Source: Saprospiraceae bacterium UBA2365
Lineage (GTDB): Bacteria > Bacteroidota > Bacteroidia > Chitinophagales > Saprospiraceae
Direction of reading: 5' to 3'
DNA: 64,000 bases
Assembly: GCA_002344345.1 (NCBI GenBank)
Contig: DDTL01000182.1
Span: 1-64,000 of the forward strand
Made by a program: the position numbers and the translations under genes. Below are positions 15,684 to 24,615 of the stretch, piece after piece. The number at the start of each line of letters is the position of its first letter. Position 1 is the first letter of the stretch. Under the pieces are notes generated by a model. That model saw only the letters and a program-made list of their open reading frames with translations. It was not told the DNA's origin and made no database searches.

Positions 15684-16871
15684 CTACATCTTCCCATCCA
15701 AATACCTTCCCGTTTCCTTATGACCAAAGCCGGGAATCATATAATGAAAAAGGTCCATAATTGCTTGTTTATCCCAGGACTTTTGGTTTAGCATCGATTC
15801 AATTGCCTGACTGAAATAGTTTATCTGGCCATCATAGTTTTCCTGTTGATTTTTTATGATACCGACCGACTCAAAGCGGTTCAGATCCAATACTTCCTTA
15901 TCCGTATAAAACTCCTCAAAATCCTTTTCTCCTGTTGTATCACTTAAAGTGAACAGACATGGCCAATGTTTGCTCAAATCCAATTGTTGCACCATTTGCC
16001 TTGCTTCATCCTCTGAAGCACATACATAAGGTTCCAAACCTTTAGCTTTCAGATACTTTATTGCGATCTCGGCAAATGTGATCAGATGCAGATGTTCACT
16101 CAGTTTTGGGAAAAAAATATCCCCGTTTTCTCCAAAAATACAGGATATCAGACATAATTCACCTGATTCTTTTGGTATCACAAAGTAACGCCTGATATCA
16201 TGGGGCGCTACAATTGGTTGCAGCTTCCTTATCCGCTGATCAAACCCGTGCAACAACGAACCATCAGAAAATGCCACATTGGCAAACCGGGCCATAGAAA
16301 CCGGAATATCCCTGCTCCTTTTATTGACGAACATCTCCATGATGCGCTTGGATGCACCCATCATATTGACCGGATTGGCGGCTTTGTCCGTGGAGACACA
16401 AAAATATTTTTTTACACCTTTTTGTATGGATTGTTCCAGGGTTTTATCTGTATTAAATATATTCGTTTGGATCATCCGCATAAGCGTGAAGGGATCCTTT
16501 TCGCTTCTAACGTGCTTTAATGCTGAAAGATTTAATACATAATCATATTGACCATCGGCTTTCCAGAAAGCATCATATGCTACAGAACCAATGTCCAGTG
16601 CAAAGGTCTGAAAATCACCATCTATATATCCAAAAGAACTTCTGATATCCCGCACCAGTTCCACCAGGTTATTTTCACTTATATCTACCACATGCAATTT
16701 CAAAGGATTCCTCTTGAAGATCTCTTTCACAACGGCCTGTCCTATGGAGCCAGCGCCTCCAAGAACCAAAAATGAGGAATGAGAGACAATATCTGATAAA
16801 GCACTTTCATTTTGCTCTATATCATTGACAAACAATTCTTTATCTCTACCTATTAATTGGAGGATATTCAT
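15684..16871 (-). CDS. legB: UDP-GlcNAc 4,6-dehydratase, LegB-like
   Basis: A 395-residue SDR dehydratase. It has a helical N-terminal extension, then FLVLGGAGSIGQAVVKEIF, VVDISENNLVELVRDIRSS, LNLSALKHVRSEKDPFTLMRM, the catalytic VSTDKAANPVNMMGASK (Met-x-x-x-Lys pair) and RFANVAFSDGSLL. It should produce UDP-2-acetamido-4-keto-2,6-dideoxyhexose for the LegC-like aminotransferase. Whether it retains or inverts C5 is inferred from its neighbours (LegC/NeuD/PtmE) rather than seen. It lies 21 bases after the UDP-xylose synthase gene. Confidence 0.9.
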   Translation of the reverse strand: MNILQLIGRDKELFVNDIEQNESALSDIVSHSSFLVLGGAGSIGQAVVKEIFKRNPLKLHVVDISENNLVELVRDIRSSFGYIDGDFQTFALDIGSVAYDAFWKADGQYDYVLNLSALKHVRSEKDPFTLMRMIQTNIFNTDKTLEQSIQKGVKKYFCVSTDKAANPVNMMGASKRIMEMFVNKRSRDIPVSMARFANVAFSDGSLLHGFDQRIRKLQPIVAPHDIRRYFVIPKESGELCLISCIFGENGDIFFPKLSEHLHLITFAEIAIKYLKAKGLEPYVCASEDEARQMVQQLDLSKHWPCLFTLSDTTGEKDFEEFYTDKEVLDLNRFESVGIIKNQQENYDGQINYFSQAIESMLNQKSWDKQAIMDLFHYMIPGFGHKETGRYLDGKM

Positions 16872-16892
16872 TTAATCAATATTTTAAATAGT

Positions 16893-17840
16893 TCAACCTA
16901 AGTTCCCCATCCCCGCCCTGAAATACTCAATCGTCTTCTTTACACCCGTTTCCCGATCCACTTTGGGCGACCAGCCTAGAATGTTTTTCGCCCTCGTGAT
17001 ATCCGGTTTTCGGATTTTCGGATCATCTTCAGGCAACGGCAGATGGATGATTTTACTACTTGAACCTGTGAATCTGATCACCTCTTCTGCCATTTGATTG
17101 ATGGTGATCTCTTCTGGATTACCGATATTCACCGGGTAGTTTTCTCCCGAAAGTAAAAGTCTGTAGATACCTTCAACTAGATCATCAACATAACAAAAAC
17201 TCCGTGTCTGATTGCCATCTCCGAAAACAGTCAGGTCTTCACCAGTTAACGCCTGTGAAATAAACGCAGGCAACGCCCTTCCATCTTTCAACCGCATCCT
17301 GGGACCATACGTATTGAATATCCGGACGATCCTTGTTTGAACACTGTGATATCTGTGATACGCCATTGTCATGGACTCAGCGAAACGCTTGGCTTCATCA
17401 TATACGCCTCGCGGTCCGATCGGATTGACATTTCCCCAATAATTCTCCTGTTGGGGATGAATTAAAGGATCTCCATAAACCTCCGAGGTGGATGCCAGCA
17501 GGAATACAGCCTGTTTGTCTTTTGCCAATCCAAGCGCTTTATGTGTTCCTAAAGATCCAACCTTCAAAGTTTGAATCGGCAATTCCAAATAATCAATCGG
17601 ACTGGCTGGGGATGCAAAATGCAATACATAATCGACATTACCCGGAATATGTATATAATTTGTCACATCGTGTCGGATAAAATGAAAACCATCCTTTCCA
17701 AACAAATGCGCAATGTTATCCAGATTTCCAGTCAATAGATTATCTATACAAACTACTTCATGACCTTCAGACATCAATCTGTCACAAAGATGTGATCCTA
17801 AAAAACCCGCTCCTCCGGTAACAACCGCAACTTTTTTCAT
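16893..17840 (-). CDS. uxs: UDP-glucuronate decarboxylase (UDP-xylose synthase)
   Basis: A 315-residue extended SDR. The motifs are those of [88 protein letters not shown] (Tyr/Lys pair), [10 protein letters not shown] and [17 protein letters not shown]. It decarboxylates UDP-glucuronate, made by the Ugd of the same operon, to UDP-xylose. The start codon overlaps the stop of the rmlA copy by four bases (ATGA), so expression is coupled to that frameshifted gene's terminal frame. Confidence 0.95.
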   Translation of the reverse strand: MKKVAVVTGGAGFLGSHLCDRLMSEGHEVVCIDNLLTGNLDNIAHLFGKDGFHFIRHDVTNYIHIPGNVDYVLHFASPASPIDYLELPIQTLKVGSLGTHKALGLAKDKQAVFLLASTSEVYGDPLIHPQQENYWGNVNPIGPRGVYDEAKRFAESMTMAYHRYHSVQTRIVRIFNTYGPRMRLKDGRALPAFISQALTGEDLTVFGDGNQTRSFCYVDDLVEGIYRLLLSGENYPVNIGNPEEITINQMAEEVIRFTGSSSKIIHLPLPEDDPKIRKPDITRAKNILGWSPKVDRETGVKKTIEYFRAGMGNLG

Positions 17841-18728
17841 AGTGTATCCTTAGTTTCTTTTAACAACTTTTTGAGATAGTTGCCATATGCATTGTTCAAA
17901 GCAAAATCAGGAGATCTCAATATGATATCCCTTGAAATATAACCCTGATTCAAAGCTATCTCTTCCAGACATGCGATCTTTAAACCAGTGCGTTTTTCAA
18001 CGGCTTTCACAAATTCTGTGGCTTCTGTCAATGCCTCATGTGTTCCGGTATCCAGCCAGGCAAATCCACGACTCATTTGCTTCATTAGAAGCCTGTCATA
18101 TTGCAGATATGCTTGATTTACAGAAGTTATCTCCAATTCGCCCCGATCAGAAGGCTTGATTGATCTGGCAATACTGATCACATCATTGGGGTAAAAATAA
18201 AGTCCGACCACCGCATAATTGGATTTTGGTTGAACTGGCTTTTCCTCAATCGATAAAACGCGTCCTTCTAAATCCATCTCTGCTACACCATAACGTTGAG
18301 GATCATCCACATAATATCCGAAAATCACTGCCTTGCCGTCCTCTTTCACCGTATTGACTGATTCAAGCGCCATTTTTTGCAACCCGGCACCAAAAAAAAA
18401 TATTGTCCCCTAAAATAAGGCAAACATCATCCTTACCGATAAATTCTTCACCCAACAAAAATGCCTGTGCCAACCCATCAGGTGAAGGCTGAACAATATA
18501 ACTAAACTCTAGCCCCAATGCGGATCCGTCACCAAATAGTCGTTTAAAGTTGGGCAAATCTTCCGGTGTTGAAATGATCAAAATCTCTCTGATACCAGCC
18601 AGCATCAATACTGAAAGGGGATAATAGATCATTGGTTTGTCATATACAGGCAATAATTGCTTAGAAACCACCTTCGTAAGCGGATGCAGCCTTGTTCCCG
18701 CACCACCTGCAAGAATTATACCTTTCAT
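17837..18728 (-). pseudogene. rmlA: Second rmlA copy, interrupted by a single-base frameshift in a T9 run
   Basis: Two overlapping frames together encode a full-length RmlA. Codons from ATG 18728 give [16 protein letters not shown] through [14 protein letters not shown] and then lose the family sequence (WCRVAKNGA, stop). The remainder, from [22 protein letters not shown] to the C-terminus, continues in the next frame to 17837. The break is at a run of nine T in the coding sense (plus-strand A9 at 18402-18410) where eight would keep frame (GDN-I-F-F-G-A-G). The intact copy at 4378-5253 has no such run. Either the gene is broken, transcriptional slippage at T9 restores part of the product, or the ninth base is a homopolymer error. 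All RmlA motifs on both sides are conserved, so any mutation is recent. Confidence 0.9.
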
Positions 18729-18845
18729 GAGTTAATTGATTTGAAGACTCGAAGATTTGAAAATTCCGGATTCGAAAAAACAAAAGAACAATGGAACAAT
18801 GGAGCAATTCAAACAATTGGAAGTCATATACTTAAGTTCTTGATC
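18729..18845. repeat. Spacer with short repeats (GATTTGAA and AACAATGG units)
   Basis: Between the rmlA copy and the UDP-sugar dehydrogenase gene lies a 142-base spacer with loosely repeated gatttga/cgaagatttga units and then aacaatggaacaatggagcaatt. The second motif has 9-10 bp periodicity and differs in sequence from the heptamer and octamer tracts further along the operon. No gene or promoter box is seen. Confidence 0.55.
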
Positions 18846-18870
18846 TTAGACGACCCAAACCCATTATCGC

Positions 18871-20157
18871 CTAAAGTCTGCCGTCTACCAGACCCTTATC
18901 CAGAAACGCCTTCACATCATAGATGACAACTCCTTTTGCTTTAAATGAAGAAAGATCCAATTGACCAAATTCATTGTGCGCTACAGCAAGAATGATTCCG
19001 TCATAATGATCATGACCTTTTAAGTTGTTTAATATTTCCAAACCATACTCCTCAAAAACTTCTTCAGTATTTGCCCATGGGTCAAATATGTCCACATGTA
19101 AGCCATAGGTTTTCAGCTCTGCGATGATATCCACCACACGGGTATTCCTGATATCCGGACAATTTTCCTTGAAAGTGATACCCAAAACCAAAACCTTATT
19201 GCCTTTGATCGGTTTCCCTTTTTTGATCATGAGTTTTACGGTTTCACCTGCGACGTACCTGCCCATTTCATCATTTAGCCTTCTACCAGCCAGAATAATC
19301 TCCGGGTGATAACCGACTTCCTGAGCCTTTTGTGCCAGATAATAAGGATCCACACCGATACAGTGTCCACCCACAAGGCCAGGAGTAAACTTCAAAAAAT
19401 TCCATTTTGTGGATGCAGCTTCCAACACATCATGGGTGTCAATACCCATGAGATTGAAAATCTTGGAAAGTTCGTTCACAAAAGCTATATTGATATCCCG
19501 TTGAGAATTTTCAATCACTTTGGCCGCTTCTGCTACTTTAATACTTGGAGCCAAATGGGTACCGGCAACAATAACTGAACGGTATAGCTGGTCAACTTTT
19601 TTACCTGTTTCCGGCGTGGAACCCGATGTAACTTTTTTAATTTTAGTCACCGTATGTTCTTTATCGCCGGGATTAATTCTTTCAGGAGAATAACCCACGT
19701 AAAAGTCTAGGTTGAACTTCATATTTGAAAAAGCCTCAAGCACTGGCACGCAATCATCTTCAGTAGCTCCGGGGTAAACCGTTGATTCATAAATGACTAT
19801 ATCATCCTTTTTCAGCACCTTCCCAACCGTCTCAGAAGCTTTAATGAGTGGAGTCAATACCGGACGGTTATTTTTATCGGTAGGGGTAGGTACCGTTATT
19901 ATATAATAATTACAATCATTGATATGTTCAGCTTCGGCAGTCAGGAAAAGCCCTTTCGAAGCAGGCATTTGATGTACTAAAACACCATTGAGCAAATCAT
20001 CTTCAACTTCCAGGGTAGCATCATGACCATCATTTAATTCTTTCACCCGGTTTTGGTTGATATCAAATCCAATGACAGGGTAAAGTTTAGCAAATTCCAC
20101 AGCTAAAGGTAAGCCAACATAGCCAAGTCCTATGATTCCTATTCTTACTTGTTCCAT
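18871..20157 (-). CDS. UDP-N-acetylhexosamine dehydrogenase, TviB/WbpO-type
   Basis: A 428-residue nucleotide-sugar dehydrogenase of the TviB/WbpA/WbpO group, oxidising C6 of UDP-GlcNAc or UDP-GalNAc to the uronic acid. Motifs are [19 protein letters not shown], the [11 protein letters not shown] signature, [30 protein letters not shown], the catalytic-Cys loop [16 protein letters not shown], and the [13 protein letters not shown] segment typical of this group rather than of Ugd. It is the first biosynthetic gene after the antiterminator, 262 bases downstream of it. GlcNAc versus GalNAc specificity cannot be told. Confidence 0.92.
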   Translation of the reverse strand: MEQVRIGIIGLGYVGLPLAVEFAKLYPVIGFDINQNRVKELNDGHDATLEVEDDLLNGVLVHQMPASKGLFLTAEAEHINDCNYYIITVPTPTDKNNRPVLTPLIKASETVGKVLKKDDIVIYESTVYPGATEDDCVPVLEAFSNMKFNLDFYVGYSPERINPGDKEHTVTKIKKVTSGSTPETGKKVDQLYRSVIVAGTHLAPSIKVAEAAKVIENSQRDINIAFVNELSKIFNLMGIDTHDVLEAASTKWNFLKFTPGLVGGHCIGVDPYYLAQKAQEVGYHPEIILAGRRLNDEMGRYVAGETVKLMIKKGKPIKGNKVLVLGITFKENCPDIRNTRVVDIIAELKTYGLHVDIFDPWANTEEVFEEYGLEILNNLKGHDHYDGIILAVAHNEFGQLDLSSFKAKGVVIYDVKAFLDKGLVDGRL

Positions 20158-20419
20158 AATATATTATATTGTTAGTTTTATTTGAGGGTCTATTTGTAGT
20201 TTTACAACAGGTTTATTCGCAAAAATTGAATATTTAATATCATTTAACAGAAAATATATCGTGCTAACTCAAATTTCTAATTGATTGTCAATAAATCACT
20301 TAGGAAATAACAAACAATTTTTTTGATACAGCTTCGCTATTCTCAGTCCCATATGGGCTAAGCAGTGCTGCAAAATTCTTTGTTCCCGAGATGCGATCAG
20401 ATCAATTTGTGCTACAGCA
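20158..20419 (-). other. Gene-free interval between the antiterminator and the first sugar gene
   Basis: No coding capacity was recognised in these 262 bases. They contain a short perfect palindrome (cccatatggg, 20347-20356) and AT-rich flanks, but no intrinsic terminator with a T-tract. In UpxY-controlled loci the antiterminator acts on the untranslated leader, so this interval or the one upstream of 20935 is the place to look for its target; that is inference only. Confidence 0.45.
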
Positions 20420-20935
20420 TCACATCTTTTCTATATAATTGGCAGGGATATCGACGGAAATCATTGTGCCCAATGTTTCCATCCTTACGATCACCCTGTA
20501 ATTACCTTTCATCCTGATATACTCACATTCCAATCCTGAAAATGGTCCTCGTATCACACGTATGCGATCACCAACGATCAGCTCTTTTATTGGTAAAATG
20601 CTTATCATTTCTGACTCTCCTGTTGTCAATATACGTAAATTCTGAATTTCCTTTTCTCTGACAACAGCAGGTTTCCCTAAATATTTCAATGCGAAAACGA
20701 TGCCCGGCACCTTCAACACCTCAAGAATAGAAATTTCTTCAGTTTTGACAAAAATATAAGATTTTATCAAAGGTTCCTGAACTTTTTTCTTCCTGTCACT
20801 CCATTGTTTTATTCTCGTAATCAATGGTAAATAGGCATCAAAGCCACCTTCTTCAAGGCGAGCAAGGACTTGCTTTTCTGATCTCGACCGTACATAAAAT
20901 GCGTACCAGTTGATTTTTTGGCAGGTTGTATACAT
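20420..20935 (-). CDS. UpxY/NusG-like transcription antiterminator of the polysaccharide operon
   Basis: A 171-residue NusG paralogue. The N-terminal NGN domain begins with NWYAFYVRSRSEKQVLARLE and includes LPLITRIKQWSDRKKKVQEP and SYIFVKT. A C-terminal KOW-type segment contains GDRIRVIRGPFSGLECEYI. Such UpxY/LoaP-type specialised NusG proteins are encoded as the first gene of capsule or exopolysaccharide operons in Bacteroidota and let RNA polymerase read through the long locus. Position at the head of about 21 kb of co-oriented sugar genes fits this exactly. No UpxZ-type inhibitor gene follows. A TAnnTTTG box lies only 12 bases before the start codon. Confidence 0.93.
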   Translation of the reverse strand: MYTTCQKINWYAFYVRSRSEKQVLARLEEGGFDAYLPLITRIKQWSDRKKKVQEPLIKSYIFVKTEEISILEVLKVPGIVFALKYLGKPAVVREKEIQNLRILTTGESEMISILPIKELIVGDRIRVIRGPFSGLECEYIRMKGNYRVIVRMETLGTMISVDIPANYIEKM

Positions 20936-20947
20936 TTTTCGCTATGG

Positions 20948-20955
20948 CAAAGTTA
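20948..20955 (-). promoter_or_regulatory. Candidate -7 box (TAACTTTG) for the polysaccharide operon
   Basis: On the minus strand TAACTTTG matches the Bacteroidota -7 consensus TAnnTTTG exactly. It ends 12 bases before ATG 20935, which would give a very short leader. A TTTG occurs upstream but with 13 rather than about 19 bases between, so the -33 element is weak. Confidence 0.4.
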
Positions 20956-21086
20956 ACACAATTAATTTCAAAAAAAAATATTTAAAAAGTTGAAATATAA
21001 ATAAACTGTAAAAATATTGTCCGCAATTTTGCACAATCTTTATTTAAGGTGCTGTTTTTGCCGACGAAATGTTGAAAGAAGGGATT

Positions 21087-21644
21087 TTAATTGAGTTTTA
21101 TATTAAGACAAATATTTGACGGGGAAATAGTTATATTTGTTTTCTTACCTGAAGTGGTTATCAATTCACCCAAAACCCAACCCAATCCTGCTCCGGCCAA
21201 CACTTGCCATATATCATGCTTATCAACCTGCATCCTTGACCAACCAACAAATCCCGCGCCAAAAATTGCTGGCAACCCATATTTGAGCCCATATCTTTTA
21301 CAAATAAAAGTTGCGCCTGCAAAAGCAACTGATGTATGGGTGGATGGAAAACCATGCTCCATACCATCAGGTCGGTCGAGATCAATAATATGCTTCAACA
21401 TGTAACTGCTCCAACTCGCAGCTCCTATCACCAATACCAATTCTTTCGTTGCTTGCAGGTTGTTTTCTTCCATAAATGACATTCCAAGCGCTGTCGCAGG
21501 AATTGCCAAAGAAATGACGTCACCAGACCATTTTATTGAACTGTGCGTCTGAGCTATAATAAACGAAGGGCAAAGAAATATCCAAAAAAAGAGCAAAAGA
21601 TTGGACAAATCAGCTTTACTTTTTACGATATAATTAAAGGACAT
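21087..21644 (-). CDS. PAP2-family phosphatase, membrane-associated
   Basis: A 185-residue protein with an N-terminal hydrophobic segment that may be a signal peptide (cleavage after FIIAQ). The PAP2 acid-phosphatase motifs are present as KHIIDLDRPDG (K-x6-RP), GFPSTHTSVAF (PSxH) and SRMQVDKHDIWQV (SR-x5-H; the usual final Asp is replaced by Gln). Related proteins dephosphorylate undecaprenyl pyrophosphate or phosphatidic-acid-type lipids at the periplasmic face. It is nine bases downstream of mpl and probably co-transcribed, which fits a cell-wall lipid-carrier role; substrate is inferred. Confidence 0.85.
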   Translation of the reverse strand: MSFNYIVKSKADLSNLLLFFWIFLCPSFIIAQTHSSIKWSGDVISLAIPATALGMSFMEENNLQATKELVLVIGAASWSSYMLKHIIDLDRPDGMEHGFPSTHTSVAFAGATFICKRYGLKYGLPAIFGAGFVGWSRMQVDKHDIWQVLAGAGLGWVLGELITTSGKKTNITISPSNICLNIKLN

Positions 21645-21653
21645 GATTGAATA

Positions 21654-22979
21654 TCAGGAATTTTTGGGCAGATTTAAAGTTTCGAATATAGGAAGTCCGT
21701 TGAAAGTTCCGGAAGTCATGAATAAAAATACGTGCCTGTTTCCTTTATGCTTCTGAATGAAATGTACAAGCGCGGCATTATCCTGGCATACTTCGAGATC
21801 CGGCCTTTGAAATGCATCCTTGATAAAATCCGGTGATAAATCCGGCATTTTTTTCATTTCCAGTGTATGCGCATTGAAGTATACCAATGCCTTATCCGCC
21901 AAATCCATAGACCCATTATATTGTTGCAGGAATTCTTTATTCAAGCTCGAATACGTATGCAATTCATATAAAGCAATAAGCTTATAATCAGTATATTTAG
22001 ATCTCACTGCCTCAACTGTTGCTTTAAGCTTGGAAGGTGCGTGGGCAAAATCCAGAAAAACTTTCAAATCATCTGAATCATATAGTTTTTGCAATCTTTT
22101 GCTTGTGCCGCTGAAATTGGCCATGTATTTCACAAAACTTTCAGGTAAAATACCTATTTGCTCACAAATCAGGGAAGCTGCTTTCAAATTGGCTTGATTG
22201 TGTTTTCCGAACACCTGCATGGCATTCATGTGTTGATCTTCCAGAAAGCTATAAGGCAACATCTCAATGTCTTTTCGTTGATTTAACCCTGCAATTTCAA
22301 CCAAATCCCGATCTCCATCAAAACAAAACACTTTACCACCTGATTCAATCGTATCCAGGAATAAACTAAACTGATCCTTGTAATTCTGATAGGTAGGAAA
22401 AACATTCATATGATCCCATGCAATACCAGTAATAATGGCATAATGAGGCCTATAATGCAACATTTTAGGTTTCCTGTCAATGGCAGATGATAAATATTCA
22501 TCTCCTTCAATCACCATTATCGGAGCATTTGAAAAACGAACCATATGATTAAACCCTTCAATTTGACCTCCTACCAGATAATCAAAATCCATTCCTGCAG
22601 CCTTCATTGCATGCATAATCATGGACGTTGTGGTCGTCTTTCCATGACTTCCAGCGACTACGATCCTGATCTTGTCCCTGGCATGCTCGTAAATAAACTC
22701 CGGAAATGAAAATATCCTGATCCCAAGTTCTTTCGCTCTTTCCAACTCCGGATTATCCGCTCTAGCATGCATGCCTAAAATAACTGCATCAAGGTCAGGA
22801 GTGATCTTTTCAGCAAGCCAACCTATCTGATCCGGCAATAAACCTGCCTTCGCAAGCCTGGTTTTCGCAGGTTCATAAATCTCATCATCCGATCCTGTAA
22901 TCTGATGACCATTTTTTTGAAGATCCAGTGCAATATTATGCATTACACTACCGCCAATCGATATCAAATGAAGCCTCAT
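21654..22979 (-). CDS. mpl: UDP-N-acetylmuramate:L-Ala-gamma-D-Glu-meso-DAP ligase
   Basis: A Mur-ligase-family enzyme of 441 residues that reattaches recycled muropeptide to UDP-MurNAc. It has the Mpl/MurC N-terminal LHLISIGGSVMHNIALDLQ, the ATP-binding P-loop VVAGSHGKTTTTSMI, the Mg-binding IEGDEYLSSAIDRKPK and the HMNVFPTYQNY region, with a C-terminal domain including LDFAHAPSKLKATVEAVR. Mpl rather than MurC is favoured by the spacing and the FDYLVGG(Q)IEGF segment. The frame extends 16 codons upstream to 23027, but ATG 22979 gives the conserved N-terminus MRLHLISIGG. Confidence 0.93.
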   Translation of the reverse strand: MRLHLISIGGSVMHNIALDLQKNGHQITGSDDEIYEPAKTRLAKAGLLPDQIGWLAEKITPDLDAVILGMHARADNPELERAKELGIRIFSFPEFIYEHARDKIRIVVAGSHGKTTTTSMIMHAMKAAGMDFDYLVGGQIEGFNHMVRFSNAPIMVIEGDEYLSSAIDRKPKMLHYRPHYAIITGIAWDHMNVFPTYQNYKDQFSLFLDTIESGGKVFCFDGDRDLVEIAGLNQRKDIEMLPYSFLEDQHMNAMQVFGKHNQANLKAASLICEQIGILPESFVKYMANFSGTSKRLQKLYDSDDLKVFLDFAHAPSKLKATVEAVRSKYTDYKLIALYELHTYSSLNKEFLQQYNGSMDLADKALVYFNAHTLEMKKMPDLSPDFIKDAFQRPDLEVCQDNAALVHFIQKHKGNRHVFLFMTSGTFNGLPIFETLNLPKNS

Positions 22980-23030
22980 TATTTTTGTATCAGTGATTAA
23001 TGCTGTTTGTTCGATCCATTCAGTCAATAT

Positions 23031-23060
23031 AAAAAAGGTGCTTGTTTAAAAGCACCTTTT
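23031..23060. terminator. Intrinsic terminator (bidirectional shape) after the TPR-protein gene
   Basis: AAAAGGTGCTT, a short loop and AAGCACCTTTT form an 11-bp hairpin flanked by A and T runs on both strands. It lies 19 bases beyond the stop of the minus-strand TPR gene and just upstream of mpl, so it separates the two transcripts. Confidence 0.85.
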
Positions 23061-23078
23061 CTGATCATTTTCATTTAA

Positions 23079-24371
23079 TTATTTACTCTGGATAGAGTCC
23101 AGCCTATCCTTGTATTGCTGGGCTTTATCAAGTATATTTTTCCTGGCATAAATCTCACTCAATGCCTGTAAAACACCAGCATCGTTGCTGTTGATACCTT
23201 CGGCTTTTTCAAAATAAGGCAATGCCTGATCGAACAAAGCATCCATTGAAGATTTGATCTCATTGTATTTCTTGGTTCCTTCTTTTGAATAATCATTGGC
23301 ATATTTATTCAATTCCTTGGTCATATTGGCAGCAGAGTTATAATACAATGCACCTATTGAATAAATAGCATCGAAATAATTCGGTTCCAATTTTAATGCC
23401 TGATTAAAATATGATAAAGATTTATCAAAACACTCTTTTGCTTTTTCCTTATCATCTGCTTCTGTTGCTTTGGTACAAAGTTGATCGTAAACACTTCCCA
23501 AAGTAGTATAAATAGAAACATTATCAGGCTCAATTTCCAAAGCACTTTCCAATTTATCAATCATTTTTTCCATTTCACCTTTTCTCACATAATGATTGAT
23601 CTCAGCAAATAATAATCCCGAATTGCTAGGAAATAATTCTCTTCCTTTATTTAAATAGACGAGCGCTTTCTCTTCATCTGATTCATATATGCTGAATAAC
23701 GCCTCATAAACGAATGGCTCCTTGCTGCCGTTTTTGTACAATTCCTCAAAATAAGGGGCTGCATCTGCCTTGTTATCGCCATAGAATCCTGCTATTCCAG
23801 TATAAAAAAAGTGCTCACTTCTGATAGCCGGATCAGCGAGTCTGCTGGTTTCTTCAGACTCATTATCTTTCATCCAGAGGTAAACATCAGCTGCCATATC
23901 AAAATTGATAAAGGCAACTTTATAATCCTTTTCCTGAAAAGCATAGATTCCGAAATTATTTAAGTGATTCTCAGTATCAAGTAAAGCAGTCAGAGCTTCT
24001 TTCGCTTCGTGCTTTTTAACTGAAAGTTGTATACCTTTCTTTAAAGCCAAAGCTGCTTCAGTAGCTGCATCCGGCATCGTTATTACATATTTGGGATCTA
24101 TGAGTTTTTTCTTAACCTCTTCTGCAGCCAGTTCATTTAAAATTTTGCCTTTCAATATCCAGCCTCTTGAAGTCGAGGAAACTATTGTGTCATTCAACGC
24201 GCTCGTAATCAATTGGTAAGACTCCTGCAATTTACCAGGATTTGCAGCAGGATCCAGATTATAACTGGATAAATACCTGGCAGCTTTTTTCATATCTTTC
24301 TCCGCATCCTGCGCATAACTGATGGAAGCTAACAGCAACAGGCTGAAAACAACTAAAAATATCTTTTTCAT
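23079..24371 (-). CDS. Secreted TPR-repeat protein
   Basis: A 430-residue protein with a clear Sec signal peptide (KKIFLVVFSLLLLASISYAQ) and at least seven tetratricopeptide-like helical repeats. Examples are the segments around AIRSEHFFYTGIAGFYG, ALVYLNKGRELFPSNSGLLF, ALEIEPDNVSIYTTLGSVYD, ALKLEPNYFDAIYSIGALYY and GVLQALSEIYARKNILDKA. Such periplasmic TPR proteins are common in Bacteroidota and usually act as protein-binding scaffolds; no enzymatic domain is seen. It is transcribed alone, between gyrA upstream (244 bases) and a terminator. Confidence 0.88.
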   Translation of the reverse strand: MKKIFLVVFSLLLLASISYAQDAEKDMKKAARYLSSYNLDPAANPGKLQESYQLITSALNDTIVSSTSRGWILKGKILNELAAEEVKKKLIDPKYVITMPDAATEAALALKKGIQLSVKKHEAKEALTALLDTENHLNNFGIYAFQEKDYKVAFINFDMAADVYLWMKDNESEETSRLADPAIRSEHFFYTGIAGFYGDNKADAAPYFEELYKNGSKEPFVYEALFSIYESDEEKALVYLNKGRELFPSNSGLLFAEINHYVRKGEMEKMIDKLESALEIEPDNVSIYTTLGSVYDQLCTKATEADDKEKAKECFDKSLSYFNQALKLEPNYFDAIYSIGALYYNSAANMTKELNKYANDYSKEGTKKYNEIKSSMDALFDQALPYFEKAEGINSNDAGVLQALSEIYARKNILDKAQQYKDRLDSIQSK

Positions 24372-24615
24372 CTCTTTCGTTTTTGTTTTTGTTTTAAATG
24401 GTCAGAAACCAATCAAAAGACCTAAAATGGAAAAATTCCTGTTCTGGCCGTTTCAATTTATTCCTGAAAATAAATAAAATAAAAATGTATTTGTTTTATA
24501 ACGTATATGATCATGAAATTGCTTTCAACTTCAGATCAGAAATCCACTCGATAGACGAAATTTCAGTGCATAAAAGTATAACAAAATCATAAAATGTTAC
24601 AATATTTTGTTAACA

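Noticed and set aside
18363..18728. Short stand-alone nucleotidyltransferase gene
   Set aside because: It is the N-terminal part of RmlA; the rest continues in the next frame after a T9 run, so one interrupted gene explains both pieces.
24575..24612. Weak hairpin after gyrA (ATGTTA ... TAACAT)
   Set aside because: Six pairs of mainly A/T and no clear T-tract; too weak to call a terminator.
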